A stretch of 64,000 nucleotides of DNA from Monodelphis domestica (GCF_027887165.1 NC_077228.1:385628456-385692455); one strand, 5' to 3'. Numbered from the stretch's first letter, positions 11,080 to 59,870 are shown. Numbers and translations are program-made. The notes: generated by a model not told the origin, from the sequence alone.

Positions 11080-12150
11080 TTAAAACATTTTTATTATATT
11101 TTTTTTCTGGATTACATGTGGTTACAATTTTTATAATGACTTTCTGACATTTTGCCATCTATATTCTCTTCCTTCCTCCTTCCCTCCCCCTTTCCTGAGA
11201 CAGGAGGTAATAAGATATGGGTTATATCTGTGCTATCATTCAATACATATTTCCATGTTCATTATCTTGTGAAAGATGACACATATTTCTTATGCAAGAA
11301 AAAAATTTATGAAGGAAATATAAAGTGAAAATAGTATACTTCAATCTGCATTCAGAATTCTATCAGTTCCTTCTAAGAGAGTGGATAGTTTTTATTCCTT
11401 TATGAGTCTCTTGGAGTTATCTTGGGACTTTGCATTGCTGTTAATAATTTATTCATTCACAGTGGATCATTATATTTTTTTAAAAAATATTTCATTTTAC
11501 CAATTACATGTAATAACAATTTTCCACATAAGTTTTATGAAGTTATTAAGAGCAAAATTGTTTTCCTTCACTTCCCTCCCTATACCTGGAGATGGTAAGC
11601 AATTTGATCCAGTATATATGTGTACTGGTTATGTAAAACCTATTTCTATATTGTTCATTGTTGTAAGAGGATATTCATGTAAAATCAAAACCCCAAAATA
11701 AAAGTCCAAATAAACTGAAGGGAAAAGTAGTACACTTTGATCTGCACTCTGACTTCAACAGTTCGTTCTCTGGAGGTGGATAGCATTCTTTGTCCCAAGT
11801 CCTTTAGAATTGTCCTGGTTCATTGTATTGCTGAGATATCATGACAGTTGATCATTTTACATTGCTGTTACTGTATAAAATATTCTATTTCTGCTTACTT
11901 CATTGTGCAATTTCTTTCTAGTCTTTCCAGGTTTTTTATTTTTTTTATTTTTCATGATTGTCCTGTTTGTCATTCCAGCCATTCCCCTACTGATGGACAT
12001 CACTTCTGTTTCCAATTCTTTGCCACCACAAAAAACTTACACACACACACACACACATTGATATTGCTATAAATATCATTGTATGAGTAGGTCCTTTTCT
12101 CTTTTCTTTGATCTCTTTGGAATTCAGACCTAATAGTGATATTGATGTGG
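11080..12150 (-). mobile_element. Two nested or abutting L1 3' ends
   Basis: Bases 11080-11480 are the 3' end of one L1 subfamily (CTTCCTTCCTCCTTCCCTCC, GGGTTATATCTGTGC). At about 11482 it changes to the 3' end of another subfamily (TTTCATTTTACCAATTACATG), which continues to about 12150 and resembles the L1 at 4785. Both are antisense. A (CA)n tract at 12039-12058 lies in the second copy. Confidence 0.7.
12039..12058. repeat. (CA)n microsatellite
   Basis: About ten CA units inside the L1 3' end. Confidence 0.9.
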
Positions 12151-12451
12151 TTGTTAGAAATGCTACTTTTAAATAGTGTTTTGAAATCCTTTTTGAAATG
12201 ATGCTTTTAGATCTTATGCTTTTCACTAGTTAGCAGATACTGCCAATTAGAATATAGATTCAAACATTGTGCTTTCTCTGTGCCCTTCCTCCTAGTTGAT
12301 AAGGGTTTACCTGACATTCCAAGCCTGAAGGAATGCCAGAGCTAACTTGAAGGATATTATGAATTTCTCCCCTTTGATTAGAGCATGTAGGGCTCAGAAA
12401 GGGCACCTAAATAATCCAAAGGACCTTGAAGGTCTGACAAACAGGACAAGG

Positions 12452-12960
12452 TGTTATGATGGGATTTGGGGTGAGGAAAGAACAAAAGGGAACATTAAAA
12501 TAAATTCAAATTTATTAGTTGGAAGGGAAGGAAGGGATTGGGGTTTTAGGAGTAACTATGCTTATATTTATCTTAAAAGCTAAATTTTATCAACTAAACT
12601 ATCTTATTAAGCTAAGAATTAACTTTCTAATATCCAAGTCTCACACCAGGAGTCCAATCAAATAGGGCCAGCATCTGTTCTTCAGTTGGTAGATATCCAA
12701 ATAGGTCCAGAGATCTTACTGATGCTGCCAGCAGCAAGAATCCAGAAAACCCCTTTCCTCTGTTGGTCACAGGAGAAAATTCTCTTCAAGGCTTAGGTCC
12801 TTCCAGAAAAGCAGACTCTGAGAAGAAGCAACCTTTTTGGGCATAGAATTTTCCCAGATCCCAAGGCTCAGGCTCCCATGTGACCCTTAGTCACATGCTC
12901 CTGTCAATCATTCTCTAAGGTTTGCATCTCTCAGTTTTTGCAACAGTTTTTGCAAACCTT
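12452..12960 (-). mobile_element. Possible fossil LTR
   Basis: It begins TGTTATGATGGG at 12452. On the minus strand an AATAAA signal (about 12513) lies 60 bp before a CA end, as in an LTR R/U5 region. The body is unlike the SINEs and LINEs here. The other end is not clear (12950-13050), and no target duplication was found. Confidence 0.4.
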
Positions 12961-13426
12961 TCATCCTTTATCACAAAGGAAAGGAATATCATACATGTGC
13001 ATTGAGGAATCTTTCCATCTAAGGGAAGTTCTTTTTAATTAAGGGGGCAAGCCCTGCACATGCCCCCTTCCTCTTTTCCTGACTATTCCCTGTCTCTCTC
13101 TTCTCTTGGAATGCCCCCTGGAATACAGATAAAACAATGCTGGAAAAGGATAGCTAGAACATTTGGTAACTGGGTAAAACAATATAGATTGAAATTTTGG
13201 TCTAAATCTAATTAGATTGATCCCAAAAGAGATAAACATAAAGTCCTACGATAGACTTCAAAAAATTGCCTTCACAAGTATAAAATGGAGGAAAATTCTT
13301 TATTTTGGCTTTCACTCAATTAAGAGGGCAAAACTCAGGACAAAGAAAATTAAAACGAGTTTATTAAAATGAATCAAAGTAGCAATAATTTGAAGTTCTC
13401 ATTACTAGGGATTAATATGGCTTTGG
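12961..13426. other. Unassigned; possibly part of a second LTR
   Basis: No gene seen. AATAAA on the minus strand near 13363 and sequence that continues after the SINE at 13427 suggest an old LTR-like element over about 13300-13900. I cannot place its ends. Confidence 0.3.
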
Positions 13427-13614
13427 GGGCAGTTGGGTAGCTCAGTGGAATGAGAGCCAGGCCTAGAGACAGGAGGTCCTAGGTTCAAATTTGACCTCAG
13501 ACACTTCCCAACTGTGTGACCCTGGGCAAGTCACTCCCATTGCCTAGCCCTTACCACTCTTCTATCTTGGAACCAGTACACAGTATTGAGTCCAAGACAG
13601 AAGGTAAGGGTTTA
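13427..13614 (+). mobile_element. Marsupial short SINE
   Basis: Full copy. It has an A-box-like TAGCTCAGTGGAA, a B-box-like GGTTCAAATTTG, the core CTGTGTGACCCTGGGCAAG, a CCTTACCACTCTTCT 3' end and an A tail. Confidence 0.9.
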
Positions 13615-13999
13615 AAAAAAAATGACTTCAAGACGGAGCCAGCTTTTACTGATAACTTTTGCAATGAGATAAAAAACAATTCAGACAGTTCCAAGTAAGT
13701 AAAAGGGGAAAGGCTATTGCAACTCAGTTCCTCCCTTAGGTAGCCAAGTATGTGATAATTTCTAGGTAAGGGGTGACAAATATAAGGTAATACACAGTTG
13801 CACACTGAGTGATGCCTCTTACCAACACTGATTGACAAGGAAGTTTGGGAACCATTGGTCACTGAGTCAACATAACTTTCAATACTCACATATTGATAGA
13901 TTGGGGGGACATTAGATGATTATAAATTCAAAATGTGTTGAATGTGTGATTGACATGATACTAGAACATCTAAGCTGATCTTAAGCTGCATTTGAAAAA

Positions 14000-14400
14000 G
14001 CAAAATATGGAAAATGAAACGTTTGTTTTGCTGTACAATGTCCTGGTCACAACACATCTAGGGTACTCTTCAGTTTTGAGTGTCATATTTTGAGAAAGGA
14101 TATTGATAAGCATGAGAGAATCCAGAAGAAGGAGACCAAAATAGAGTGAGGGGCATATAGATCATGACTTCAGAGGAATGGTTGAAGGAAGTGAGGTAGT
14201 TTAGAGAAAAGACTCAGTGTGATTGTAGCATGGTACATAATTTCAAATATCTGAAAATCTGTCATGTAAGAGATTTGTTTTCCATGATTCATAGATTTAG
14301 GCATAATGAGTAGAAGCTGACAAGAGTTGGACTTGGGCTCCCTGTAACAAAAAAACTTTCTAACTAGAGCAAAACAAAAGGAGAATGAGCTGACATGGGA
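14000..14400 (+). mobile_element. CR1/L3 LINE 3' region
   Basis: Sense orientation. The order TTTTGAGTGTCATATTTTGA, AAGGATATTGATAAGC, GAGAGAATCCAGAAGAAGG, GGAATGGTTGAAGGAA and AACTTTCTAACTAGAG follows the CR1/L3 3' region closely. The copy is old and carries no intact frame. Confidence 0.75.
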
Positions 14401-14739
14401 GCCTTCACTTTAGGTTTTCAAGAAGCTTCATGACCCCCCCCACCCATCCCATTTGAGATCTTGCACATGTATTTCTTGTCAGGAACTAGATGGAGTCTAA
14501 GATTCTTTTGTACCTGAGATTCTGTGATTCTTCTGATGTCAAATCCAGCACTTTTTTTTTTAGAACAACAAAACCCTACCAAACTTTAAAGAACAGCATA
14601 AATCTAGAACAACATTTAAAGAAACAAAGCCTTAAATACAGTTAGATACCATTGTCACTAATCCCTAATTTCAATCTAATCTTGCTCTGGCTTTGTGCCC
14701 AGAATTTATTGAAAGTCTCCATTCTGAATTATAGGATCT

Positions 14740-14830
14740 TAGATTTAAAATTGGAAGGAACTTTAGGGATCATTTTCCTTTAACCTCAGTATTTACATGT
14801 GCAAAAAATTGAAGTAGCTTGTGAGTTCTT
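14740..14830 (-). mobile_element. CORE-SINE fragment with CR1/L3-type tail
   Basis: Antisense: AGGATCTTAGATTTAAAATT, GGAAGGAACTTTAGGGATC, then a decayed core. Confidence 0.5.
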
Positions 14831-14994
14831 ATCTTGAAGTCAGAAACTTTCTCTGGGGCCTGTACTTTGCAGGAGGCATTGATATTCTTATCTCATCTGA
14901 GGCAAATCACTTAATGTTTGTTGATCGCAGGAGCTTCTTTAGTAAAATGAGGGATTTAGAGTAGATTTAAAAAGTATTTATCTTCTTTCCTTGG

Positions 14995-15225
14995 ACAGTT
15001 GGATAGTGGATAGAATGCAGAACATGAAGTTAGAAAGATTTGAGTTCAAATCGAACCTCAGATCCTTGCTAGCTGTGTGACCCTAGACAAATCACTTAAC
15101 CTTGTTTGCTTCAGTTTCCTCACTTGTAAAATGAGTTGGAGAAGGAAATGGCAAACTACTGCAGTATCTTTGCCAAGAAAACCCAAATGGGATCAGGAAT
15201 AGTCAGAAATTGAAAAACAAAATCT
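14995..15225 (+). mobile_element. CORE-SINE with RTE (BovB-like) tail
   Basis: The head and core (GTTCAAATCGAACCTCAG, CTAGCTGTGTGACCC, CAGTTTCCTCACTTGTAAAA) are followed by GGAGAAGGAAATGGCAAAC and TATCTTTGCCAAGAAAACCC. This tail matches the 3' end type of RTE/BovB-mobilised SINEs. A related antisense copy is at 41000-41228. Confidence 0.8.
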
Positions 15226-15419
15226 TCCTCTTTTCTTCCCTCTTTCACGCACTAACATAAAGTGGCCTTCATCAAACCATGGGGTGTTTTAATGGTAATT
15301 TTATAGAATTGTTGAAAGAAGAAATATTTGGAGTTACCAAATCAAATTAACTTTCCTACTAATTACTCTGCAATTTTGGTTTAATGTCAAGGAGGTGAGA
15401 ACCTCGAAAATATTAACAG

Positions 15420-15590
15420 TGGAGAGAGATCGCTAGACTTGGAGTCAGAATTTGAATTTAAATTGTTTCATACTTGTATAATCTGGGTCAGGGTACTTCC
15501 CTGGGTTTCATTTTCCTCTTCTAAAAGAAAGGGTTGGACTAGATGATATCTAAAGTTTCCCTCCTCTACTCTACATTTATTTAGTCCTTT
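15420..15590 (+). mobile_element. CORE-SINE with CR1/L3-type tail
   Basis: Core-like GACTTGGAGTCAGAATTTGA and GGTTTCATTTTCCTCTTC are followed by GGGTTGGACTAGATGATATC. This is the sense form of the tail seen in antisense at 63815. Confidence 0.65.
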
Positions 15591-15594
15591 GTAA

Positions 15595-15790
15595 AGCGAT
15601 CTGTACACCATCTCATGTAATAATTCACAACTACTTTCGTATTTTTCTTCACAACTTTTTCTAAACCATCATTATGCGCAGTTTACAGATGAGAAACCCG
15701 AGGCACAGTTTAAAATGACATAACCAAGGTCACACAAAATCCTATCATGTCTAGGACTGGCATTCAAGCACATTCCCCTGGCCCACCATC
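15595..15790 (-). mobile_element. MIR-family SINE
   Basis: Antisense: CAGTTTACAGATGAGAAAC, GAGGCACAG, ACCAAGGTCACACA and GGCATTCAAGC are in MIR order. Confidence 0.65.
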
Positions 15791-16120
15791 TCCAGCATTT
15801 TTGAAATGGATAGGATGAGGATGACCTTGAGAGGGACGAGGAGGAAGGAAGTTTGTAGTTCTGGAGTTACAAAAGGTAAATCCATTAGAAGGGCGCGGGG
15901 AGGGGTGGAGGTAGCACATTTCTTCAGCTCATTCTATCCAGACCAGATGAAAAAAATCTGAGTGCTTTTCGCCCTCCGCACGTCGAGGAGGCGCTGCTTT
16001 CTCTTCCTGCTGGAGCAACCAACGGTCGCCAGCTGTTGCGCGTCCGCTCTCTCCACGCCTCGGGCTCTTGCCACATCCTCCGCCCTCCGACCCAGAAGTC
16101 GCGTCAGAGCTCGATACGGA

Positions 16121-16145
16121 CCAATCAGCACCTTCCATGTATTGG
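16121..16145. promoter_or_regulatory. Pair of oppositely oriented CCAAT elements
   Basis: CCAATCAG at 16121 and ATTGG at 16141, about two helical turns apart. They are candidate NF-Y sites about 50 bp before the YY1-type motif. Confidence 0.6.
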
Positions 16146-16182
16146 TTGAGGCGGGGCGATAAGCCAGAGGAGGTGGAGGGGG

Positions 16183-16193
16183 AAGATGGCGGC
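16183..16193 (+). promoter_or_regulatory. YY1-type initiator-proximal motif
   Basis: AAGATGGCGGC is the classic strong YY1 element of CpG-island promoters, usually lying just downstream of the start site. Confidence 0.6.
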
Positions 16194-16396
16194 GGGGGCG
16201 AGGTGAGGTGTTGGCAGTAGTTAGGGGCTTGGGCAAGGGGGGGGAGGGGGGACACTCAGAGATGGCTTGCGCTCGCGGCCGGCGCTGATAAGTGGCCCTC
16301 GCGCCGCAGGTGTGGCGGCGGTAGCGGCTGCGGCGAGAGCGGGAGGGGAGGAGGGCCCGGGACAGCGGCGACTGACGGGCCCCGAGTGTCGCGAGC

Positions 16397-52992
<36,596 letters not shown>

Positions 52993-54460
52993 TCATAGAT
53001 TGCACTGCTTGAATTCAAGCTTTTGGAGGAAAGGACCCAAGGGATTCTGATGTTTACAAGCACCTGTGATCAATTCTGCATAAACCCAGTTCACAATCCT
53101 CCTCATAATTTATCAACAAACTCAGAAAAGTGTCTTACTTGAGAGTGAATGTGTGCGTGTATGTGTGTGTGTGCATGCGATTGTGAGTATGAAAGTAAAT
53201 TTATAAATGGGAAGTATTGGAGAAGGAACTATATAGACCTGCAGCTTTGAAGGGAAAAAAACACAACACTATCCAAGTCTGAAATGTAGGCTTCTCAAAG
53301 GCTTCAGCCTCAACCTCTTCCCTATTTTTGTGGGGAGAGCTGAGGAGGAATGATTGGAGCTGTTTGGTTATTTTTGGGGGACTTTGAGGGAGGGATGGGA
53401 GAGGCAGTGGGTTTTTTTCCTAGTGACCAAAATTTTAAGTTTTAAAAATAATGGTATTGACTCTCTCTATTAAGTGGAAGCATTCTAAGTTTGAGAACTC
53501 TCCAGTTTAACAGTTTGGCGTGTTGCTCACATTTTAAAAGCATGCACCTTTGGAGCAAAGAGGGAATTTCACTTGTCATCAGATGTCCGTCCATTCCTGT
53601 CCCTTACTGCATCCTGAACCAGCTGGGTCATTTTAGAGCCCTTGACCTGGTGTGCTTGTTTATAATATGGACTGTGAACGTCAGGGATAAAAATGTTTTG
53701 CTACTTTGGAAATGAACAATTCCTAAAATGTTTTATAATTGGAAGTGGTTGTCCAGCAGTAGTATGAGAAACAAAGGGATAGTAAGTTCCCTGAGACTTG
53801 AAAAAGCAGCTTTGGGTTCTTCTTTAGGGGATGGTTTGTTTTTAAGCAGCATTCAATCTTGGCATTAGACCTATAGTGTCTAACTGTGTCCATTTACAAA
53901 TAGCAAGCAAGTGAGGGAAGTTAACAAAGGCAACTGGTTATCCCCTCCAGAAGCAATCCAGCATTTTCAGAATTCTTCCCTCCTTGGAGTAGCATATTTA
54001 AGTTTCTATTAATGGAGCTATAAACAGTTTTTATATGGCACTAATTGGATTTTTAAATTTTTTTTTAAAGGATTGAAGCCTCTGAAGGGAGTTAAATATT
54101 ACCAAAGTCTACAAAATGACTGGACTTAAGTTTTTGTTGTTGTTGTTGTTGATTCTTTTTATGAGAGAGAAAATAGCACTGGTTCCATTTTATTTTTAAA
54201 TATGAATATTTTTTTAGGCATTTAATCATTGCCTCTTCCCTCATTCCTGCTCATAAATTAGGCATAAGTCACTGTTGAGATTTGCTATGTTCGTTTTGGG
54301 GAGAACCTGTCTGCTACAAGTGTACAATATTTGCACTGGAATTGTCCATTTGGAGTAGGGTCTTACTTAAAATTTAGGTTTCAGAAGCCTGTAAAGTAGT
54401 TGAAGACTGGATTCAGAGAGCATGGTCTGTAATTGTCCATCAAGTTCTGAGGCTATGAAG

Positions 54461-54528
54461 AATAAATGTATCTCAGCAATGGGTAATAAAATCCCCACAT
54501 ATGATTTTGAAAATACACTTGAAATAAA
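54461..54528 (+). promoter_or_regulatory. NUS1: Cluster of three AATAAA poly(A) signals
   Basis: AATAAA at 54461, 54485 and 54523. Use of this cluster would give a 3' UTR of about 1.55 kb. Confidence 0.5.
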
Positions 54529-55770
54529 ATCCATTAAAAACTGAAACTTGGTCAAGTGATATTACTTTGCACTTCATGTTATTTATATGTTGAAACACTC
54601 TGGGTTTTTTAAATATTAATTTATTGCTGAAAGTTTTATCTTGATTGAAGCTACAGCATACCTCTTACTTATTCTTTGCTGATGAACTATAGATTATTAT
54701 TCCAATGTTGTGTTCCAGGTTTTGCTAAAAGTTTTGCTTTTATTATAGATTGTACTATTCCTGGTAACTTGGAGATGAGCTGGAAATGTTATATTTGATT
54801 TTAAAGGACTAAAAAACCTTAAGGGATCATACCAAGTTGAACGGAATTGATATAATATTTGCATATTAAGTTGAATACAGTAATAGTCAAACATATTACA
54901 TGTAATAGAGCATTAAAATGATACAATTTAAAATTATAAATCTGCTCTATTTTCTTCTCCTTTCATTTCTTAAAAACTATATCTTGCATTTAAAATAAAA
55001 GATTAAGCTGTGATCTGAGTAGTTTGTATAATCCTTGAGAGAAGGATAATTGAGGTTGCTTGAAGCTCTGAGTTTAGATATGAACATCTAAAATCTCATT
55101 TATGTGAGCTGTACTGCATTACTAGGATAATTTTTTTTCTTTTCTAGCATTGGTTTTTATTGCTAGTTATTCTCATCCCAATCAGATTGAGTTATGTATT
55201 CTCTGTTCCCAAAAGGAATCAAAATTTAAAGAAAAGTATTATTTATCTTTCTGGGTAATTAAGGGCATTTTAAAATTGTTTATTCTTTTTAACAATCTCC
55301 TCAGTGGTAAAATATCCAAATTGAATTACTCATGTCTAGCTATAACTTGGAGCACAGCAGGAATTTGGACATTTGGGTTTAGTTGAGATATGTTCTCCAG
55401 TTTCTTACAGATTTCTAATTACCAGGTGATGAAATTGGGAAGCTATTTTGGTTTCTGATAGCAAATGATTATATATTGTGACTAAAGCTTACCTGTCTTT
55501 GAGAGGCAGATGTTAACTTTACAAACAGTGCCAAATACACTGTGCATATCTACAACTTGATCTTTGAATGTATGTCCTTTGGTTAGCACTTCCCATTCTG
55601 TGTGATGGTACCATGTGTAGAGACAATTAAGTCCTCATAATATTCTGTATGGCCGTAGACTTTGGAAACATGTAAATAATGTGTAAAGCAAGTTTTTATG
55701 ATTAAGGAATCAAATTTATTGAATTTTATTATTGAAAGTTGAACCTGAACATGTATGACAAAAAGAAACC

Positions 55771-55776
55771 AATAAA
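55771..55776 (+). promoter_or_regulatory. NUS1: Distal poly(A) signal
   Basis: AATAAA within ACCAATAAAAGAATA, at the point where repeat-poor sequence gives way to MIR and L2 pieces. Confidence 0.5.
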
Positions 55777-55799
55777 AGAATATAATCTTTCTATGGGCT

Positions 55800-56400
55800 A
55801 CAGCATTGTATGGACACTACATTTTTCTACCAGATAGTTAGAATATTAATGGCTAATCTTTATGTAATGTTTTAAGGTTTGCAAAGCACTTCATGTAGGA
55901 CCTTGTTTACACATGTGAATTCAGGTGCACACTATTGGTGATTGAAAAAAATGAAGGCAAAGAAATAAAAATCTTTAATTACAAGTTAAGTCCATACTAT
56001 TTTCCCAAGAAGTGTAAAGTCTTGTAGCAGTTTGTCCAATCATACTCATTCTTTCTCTTGAGAAGCATTAGGGAATCATTAAGTTGTATTCTTTGCCAAA
56101 CATTATCTCCTGCATCAGTCTTTGTCTAGAGTTCTTGTAACAAGTAATGTCTGTGTTAAAGCAGTGCTCCTCTTTGTTTTATTAATGCTATTATTAATAA
56201 TGGCCCTAAAGTACAAGAGTAGTGACACTAGTAGCTCTGATAAGCCTAAGAAAAGTCATAAAGTGCCTAGGTATGTTTGTGTAAGAAATACTTATTAAAT
56301 AATGGGGTTCACACTTATATGCGATTTTCAACTTTTAAGACTAAGGGTCTTAGAACATATTGGTAGTGTAAAACGAGGTCCTGTTATATCTTTTTTGAGA
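55800..56400. other. Downstream intergenic sequence
   Basis: No gene. A MIR scrap (TTTTAAGGTTTGCAAAGCAC, about 55871) and an AATAAA at 55964 are the only features seen. Confidence 0.5.
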
Positions 56401-56402
56401 CT

Positions 56403-56575
56403 TAAATGACCTTGTGAAGTAGGTGTTATTCCTATTTTACAGATGAGGCAAGCTGGCAGAGGTTATGTAACTGCAGAGGATCATATAACTAATAGTATTT
56501 GAGGTAGGATTCAAACTCAGTGCTTCCTTATATCAAGGCCAACTCTAATCACTGTCATTTGAGTTCTCCTACATG
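56403..56575 (-). mobile_element. MIR-family SINE
   Basis: Antisense: CTATTTTACAGATGAGGCAA, GGTAGGATTCAAACTCAG. Confidence 0.8.
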
Positions 56576-56734
56576 TAGGAGTTTGTGCCCATACTCTTAC
56601 CAGTCAAGCATTTTCTGTACTCCTGGATCAGTAATGTATGTGTCCAAACATCAGTGTTGTTATGAGTCATAATGTGGGTTCAAAAAATAATCTTCATTAA
56701 TTTAGAAAAAGTAAGGCTCCACTAGGTCAGTTCT

Positions 56735-56835
56735 GCTCTCTATTAGATTGTGAGCTCCTTGAAAAGACTTTTTTTGGGCCTTTATTTCTCCAGCTCTTAT
56801 AGGCACAGTGCCTAATTGTGTGTCCCACATTCAAC
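56735..56835 (+). mobile_element. L2-type LINE 3' end
   Basis: AGATTGTGAGCTCCTTGAAA, then ATAGGCACAGTGCCTAATTG. Confidence 0.65.
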
Positions 56836-57117
56836 ATTAGCAAGATCAAAGTTTCAATCTTATGTTGTAAATTCATATCAGGGAGATGAATTCAAATTAC
56901 AGAAAACTTTCATATAGTTTTATTAAAGGCATTTAACAAATACTGCCTTAGAAGTTCAGTATAGGTCTACTTTTAATTGAGTCAAATCCAGTTATAATAT
57001 ATTGGTGTATACCAGAGTTGTCAGACATGCACCTGAATGTAGCCTGAACTAGATTAAAATGTACTTGAGAAGTATGAACAACAACAAAAAATACAGTAAA
57101 ACATAGGTAACATTTTA

Positions 57118-57288
57118 AAATCAATACTAAATATCAGTTCCATGGCAGAACAGTAATTGCTAGGCAATTAGGGTTGTGACTTTCCCAGGATCACATAGCT
57201 AGGAAGTGTGTAAGGCAGATTTGAACCCAGGTTCTCCTAACCAGGCTTGGTGATCTTATCCACTGAGCCACCTAGCTGCCTCCCTAAT
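57118..57288 (-). mobile_element. Marsupial short SINE, decayed
   Basis: Antisense: TCAGTTCCATGGCAGAACAG, CAGGATCACATAGCTAGGAA, GAGCCACCTAGCTGCCTCCC. Confidence 0.85.
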
Positions 57289-57850
57289 ATACTATAAAAT
57301 TAAGTCAATATGGATCCCTTGCGGTTTAGTGCCCCTGTCCCCATTTCTAATAGCACTAGTAGTATACACTGAAGACAATTACAAATCCTTTTGGAAGTAA
57401 GTATTGAAATAAAGTTTGGCTAAGTTCCAGTATAAATTATTTAAAAATCTTACATTATTGAAGTTGAGTGAATGATTTTTTCTGTATCTTTGATTTGTAT
57501 CTTGTAAAATAAAATATTCTCTTTCTAATAGGTGTCCATAATATTTTACAGGAATCTGGGATAGGCTTAAGATTGTGGGTAGATACCTAGGGCAAACAAC
57601 TTCATTTAGTTTAAAAGAAAAAAGTAACAAGTAGATATCTTGAAAAGCAAATGACATGAGATAGCAAGATAGCCATGTCCAAGATGCAAGTGATAATGCA
57701 CCATATAATCAGTAAATATTTATTAAACTCCTATGGCTCATATCTGTTTTGTGATTAGTTGTGTGGCTGCTGAAGCTTCTAGTGGACAGGAATATAATGG
57801 GGTACTATTCTTAGGCTTTCTTAGAGTACAAAAAAAGTATTGAGCTCCAT
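57289..57850. other. Unassigned intergenic sequence
   Basis: No gene or clear repeat. The 92-codon minus frame at 57379-57657 has no recognisable motif. Confidence 0.5.
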
Positions 57851-59335
57851 TGTAATGAACATCTCAATAGGGAGTGACACTGGAAACAGTAGGAAGCAGA
57901 TGTGAAAGGTCTGATGAAATTAAGTTAGCAACTGATTAGTTCTTAGGGTCAATGGAAAAGGAAGAGTTAAAGATGCTTCCAAGTTTTTGATCTTGGCAAC
58001 CTGAGAGAATTGTGGTTCAATTAATTGAAATGGCCAAGTAAGGTAAGGGAACAAAGTGTGGATACTTATTGTGACTTGGAGTAAGTCAGTCACAAGTTCT
58101 CTTTGCCTTCAATTTCTGTAAAAAAGGGTTAGTCCTGATAACCTATTAAGATTTCTTCAAACTAGTTATGTGATTCCATAATTTTGATTTAGGATAATGT
58201 TGAACTTGAGGTGCTAGTCAGATATACAAACTAATGGAAGAAAGGTTGTTGAAAATATGCTTCTAGAGGCTTAAGAGAGAAATCCAGAGATTTGAAAGTC
58301 ATCTTCAGACAGGTGTTATAGAGGAGAGGAGTGTAGGAGTGGGGAATGGGAAGGTAGGTGCTAAAAGAGTACAGGGAGAAGAGCAAAGAGGAAAGGGTTA
58401 AGGATAGAATTTTGAGAATACCTAAAATTTAAGGAGCAGAAAGAGGAAGAGCAACCATTTAGAATGATGAGAGTTGGTGGAATAGACAAAATTCTGAATT
58501 TCTTTTTCTACAATTTTGTGGTTGCAGAAACAAAAAATGGCATCAAGGAAGTGGTCATAGTGTCAGATACTGTGAAAAGGTCAAGGAAGATGAGAAAAAG
58601 TGATGGAAAATGAACATAAGGAGGCCATTTCATAATCTTAAAAGTGGAGACAGGTACACACGAAAGAATTGAAATGGTAGCAAAGTGGTGGCGGTGAATT
58701 TATCTGTGAAAGGGAAGAGAAATGGGTAAGGGCCATTTGGAAAGATCTGAGCATATTATTAGAGGAGAAAAAAAACTAGCATACAGGGGAAACCTGAAGC
58801 TGTCAGAGAGGGGAATGATGTGTCAGGGTCTATCAGATGGGAGAAAGGACACATATAGAGAGGCAAGCAAGCCTTAGCACAAAGTTGGCCATCTCAGCCA
58901 AGAATGAGATAGGTTTAATGAGAAGACAATTTGAGCAGTTGAAGGGAAAATGAGGGAGTTCATGTCAATAAACCTCAGTGTTCCTAAGTAAAAAAAAAAA
59001 TTGCTAGAAGTTGAGGGGCTGTAATGAGTGGAAGTAGTTGGAAGAAATAGGGTAGGAAGTTAAAAGGAATAGCTAGATGATTTCAAGATTTTATGATTGC
59101 CTTCAGCAAATCAGGTTGAAGTTAAATAGATTGAATCCTTAGGGGCCCTAAAAGTAACTTTGTCACTTTTCTGTAGCAGAACTCGGTTACTTTGACACAG
59201 TAGATAATGAAAGGCAACAAATGTTAGGAATTGTTGGTAAAGAGGGCATAGCAGAAGGGGGTATGATAGTACTATGCTGCCTAAATAGGGAGGCAAATGA
59301 AGCCAGAAGAAAGTCAAAGAACTTGAGAATGTGAA
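57850..59335 (+). repeat. Ancient noncoding repeat, unnamed family (long, 3' segments)
   Basis: About 1.5 kb without a frame. Landmarks: GATGCTTCCAAGTTTTTGAT, TTGAACTTGAGGTGCTAGTC, AAGAGTACAGGGAGAAGAGC, AAGGAAGTGGTCATAGTGTC, AAAGGTCAAGGAAGATGAG. These continue the segment order of the 21020-22400 copy. A MIR scrap (58060-58185) is inserted. Confidence 0.5.
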
Positions 59336-59402
59336 GACATCAACAAACAGGAGATCCTAAAGACTGAAGAGCAGGTTGAGTAGAGGTAAAAATAAGGTCA
59401 GA

Positions 59403-59870
59403 GAGGTGGGAGAGAAGAACAGAATTTGGAACTCCAAATTTAAAAAAATATGTTAAGGGGGCCTGTGGGTAGCTTAGTGGATTGAGAGCCAGACCTCGAG
59501 GCAGAAGTTTGTGACCCTGGGCAAGTCACTTAACCTCCATTGCCTAGTCCCTACTGTTCTGCCTTAGAACCAATACACGGTAATTCTAAGATGGAAGGAA
59601 AGGGTTTAAAAAATATTGAAAATTTTTGTTTACATATAATTGAGAAAGAAAAAAGAATGACCCAAGTTCAAATCACATTTCAGATGCTTAGCTGAGTGAC
59701 CAGCAAGTAACTGAGTGTCTTTTAGTCTTTGTTTCCTCATCTGTAAAGTGGGGATAGTAATAATACCTCCTTCTTAGTTCTGAGGATCAAATATAAACTT
59801 ATATAAAGAACTTTGCAAAATTAAGCCCTAGATAATTAATGTTTATGTTGTGGATTATGATTGTTATTTG
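59403..59870 (+). repeat. Local duplication, copy 1: L1 tail + MIR, split by a SINE
   Basis: L1 3' end (GAATTTGGAACTCCAAATTT), a SINE (59458-59616), the rest of the L1 tail (TTTTGTTTACATATAATTGA), then a MIR (59640-59860). The L1-tail/MIR junction recurs at 60845-61170. Confidence 0.65.
59458..59616 (+). mobile_element. Marsupial short SINE inside duplication copy 1
   Basis: GGGTAGCTTAGTGGATTGAG, TTTGTGACCCTGGGCAAGTC, TTCTGCCTTAGAACCAATAC; the B-box region is deleted. Confidence 0.85.

Larger units (their letters stand above)
52993..55790 (+). other. NUS1: NUS1 3' UTR (inferred extent)
   Basis: The sequence after the stop is nearly free of recognisable repeats for 2.8 kb, unlike the introns. 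This suggests constrained UTR. AATAAA occurs at 54461, 54485, 54523, 54994 and 55771. Small repeats are (GT)n at 53155-53182 and (TTG)n at 54133-54150. The end is inferred from the last strong signal. Confidence 0.6.
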
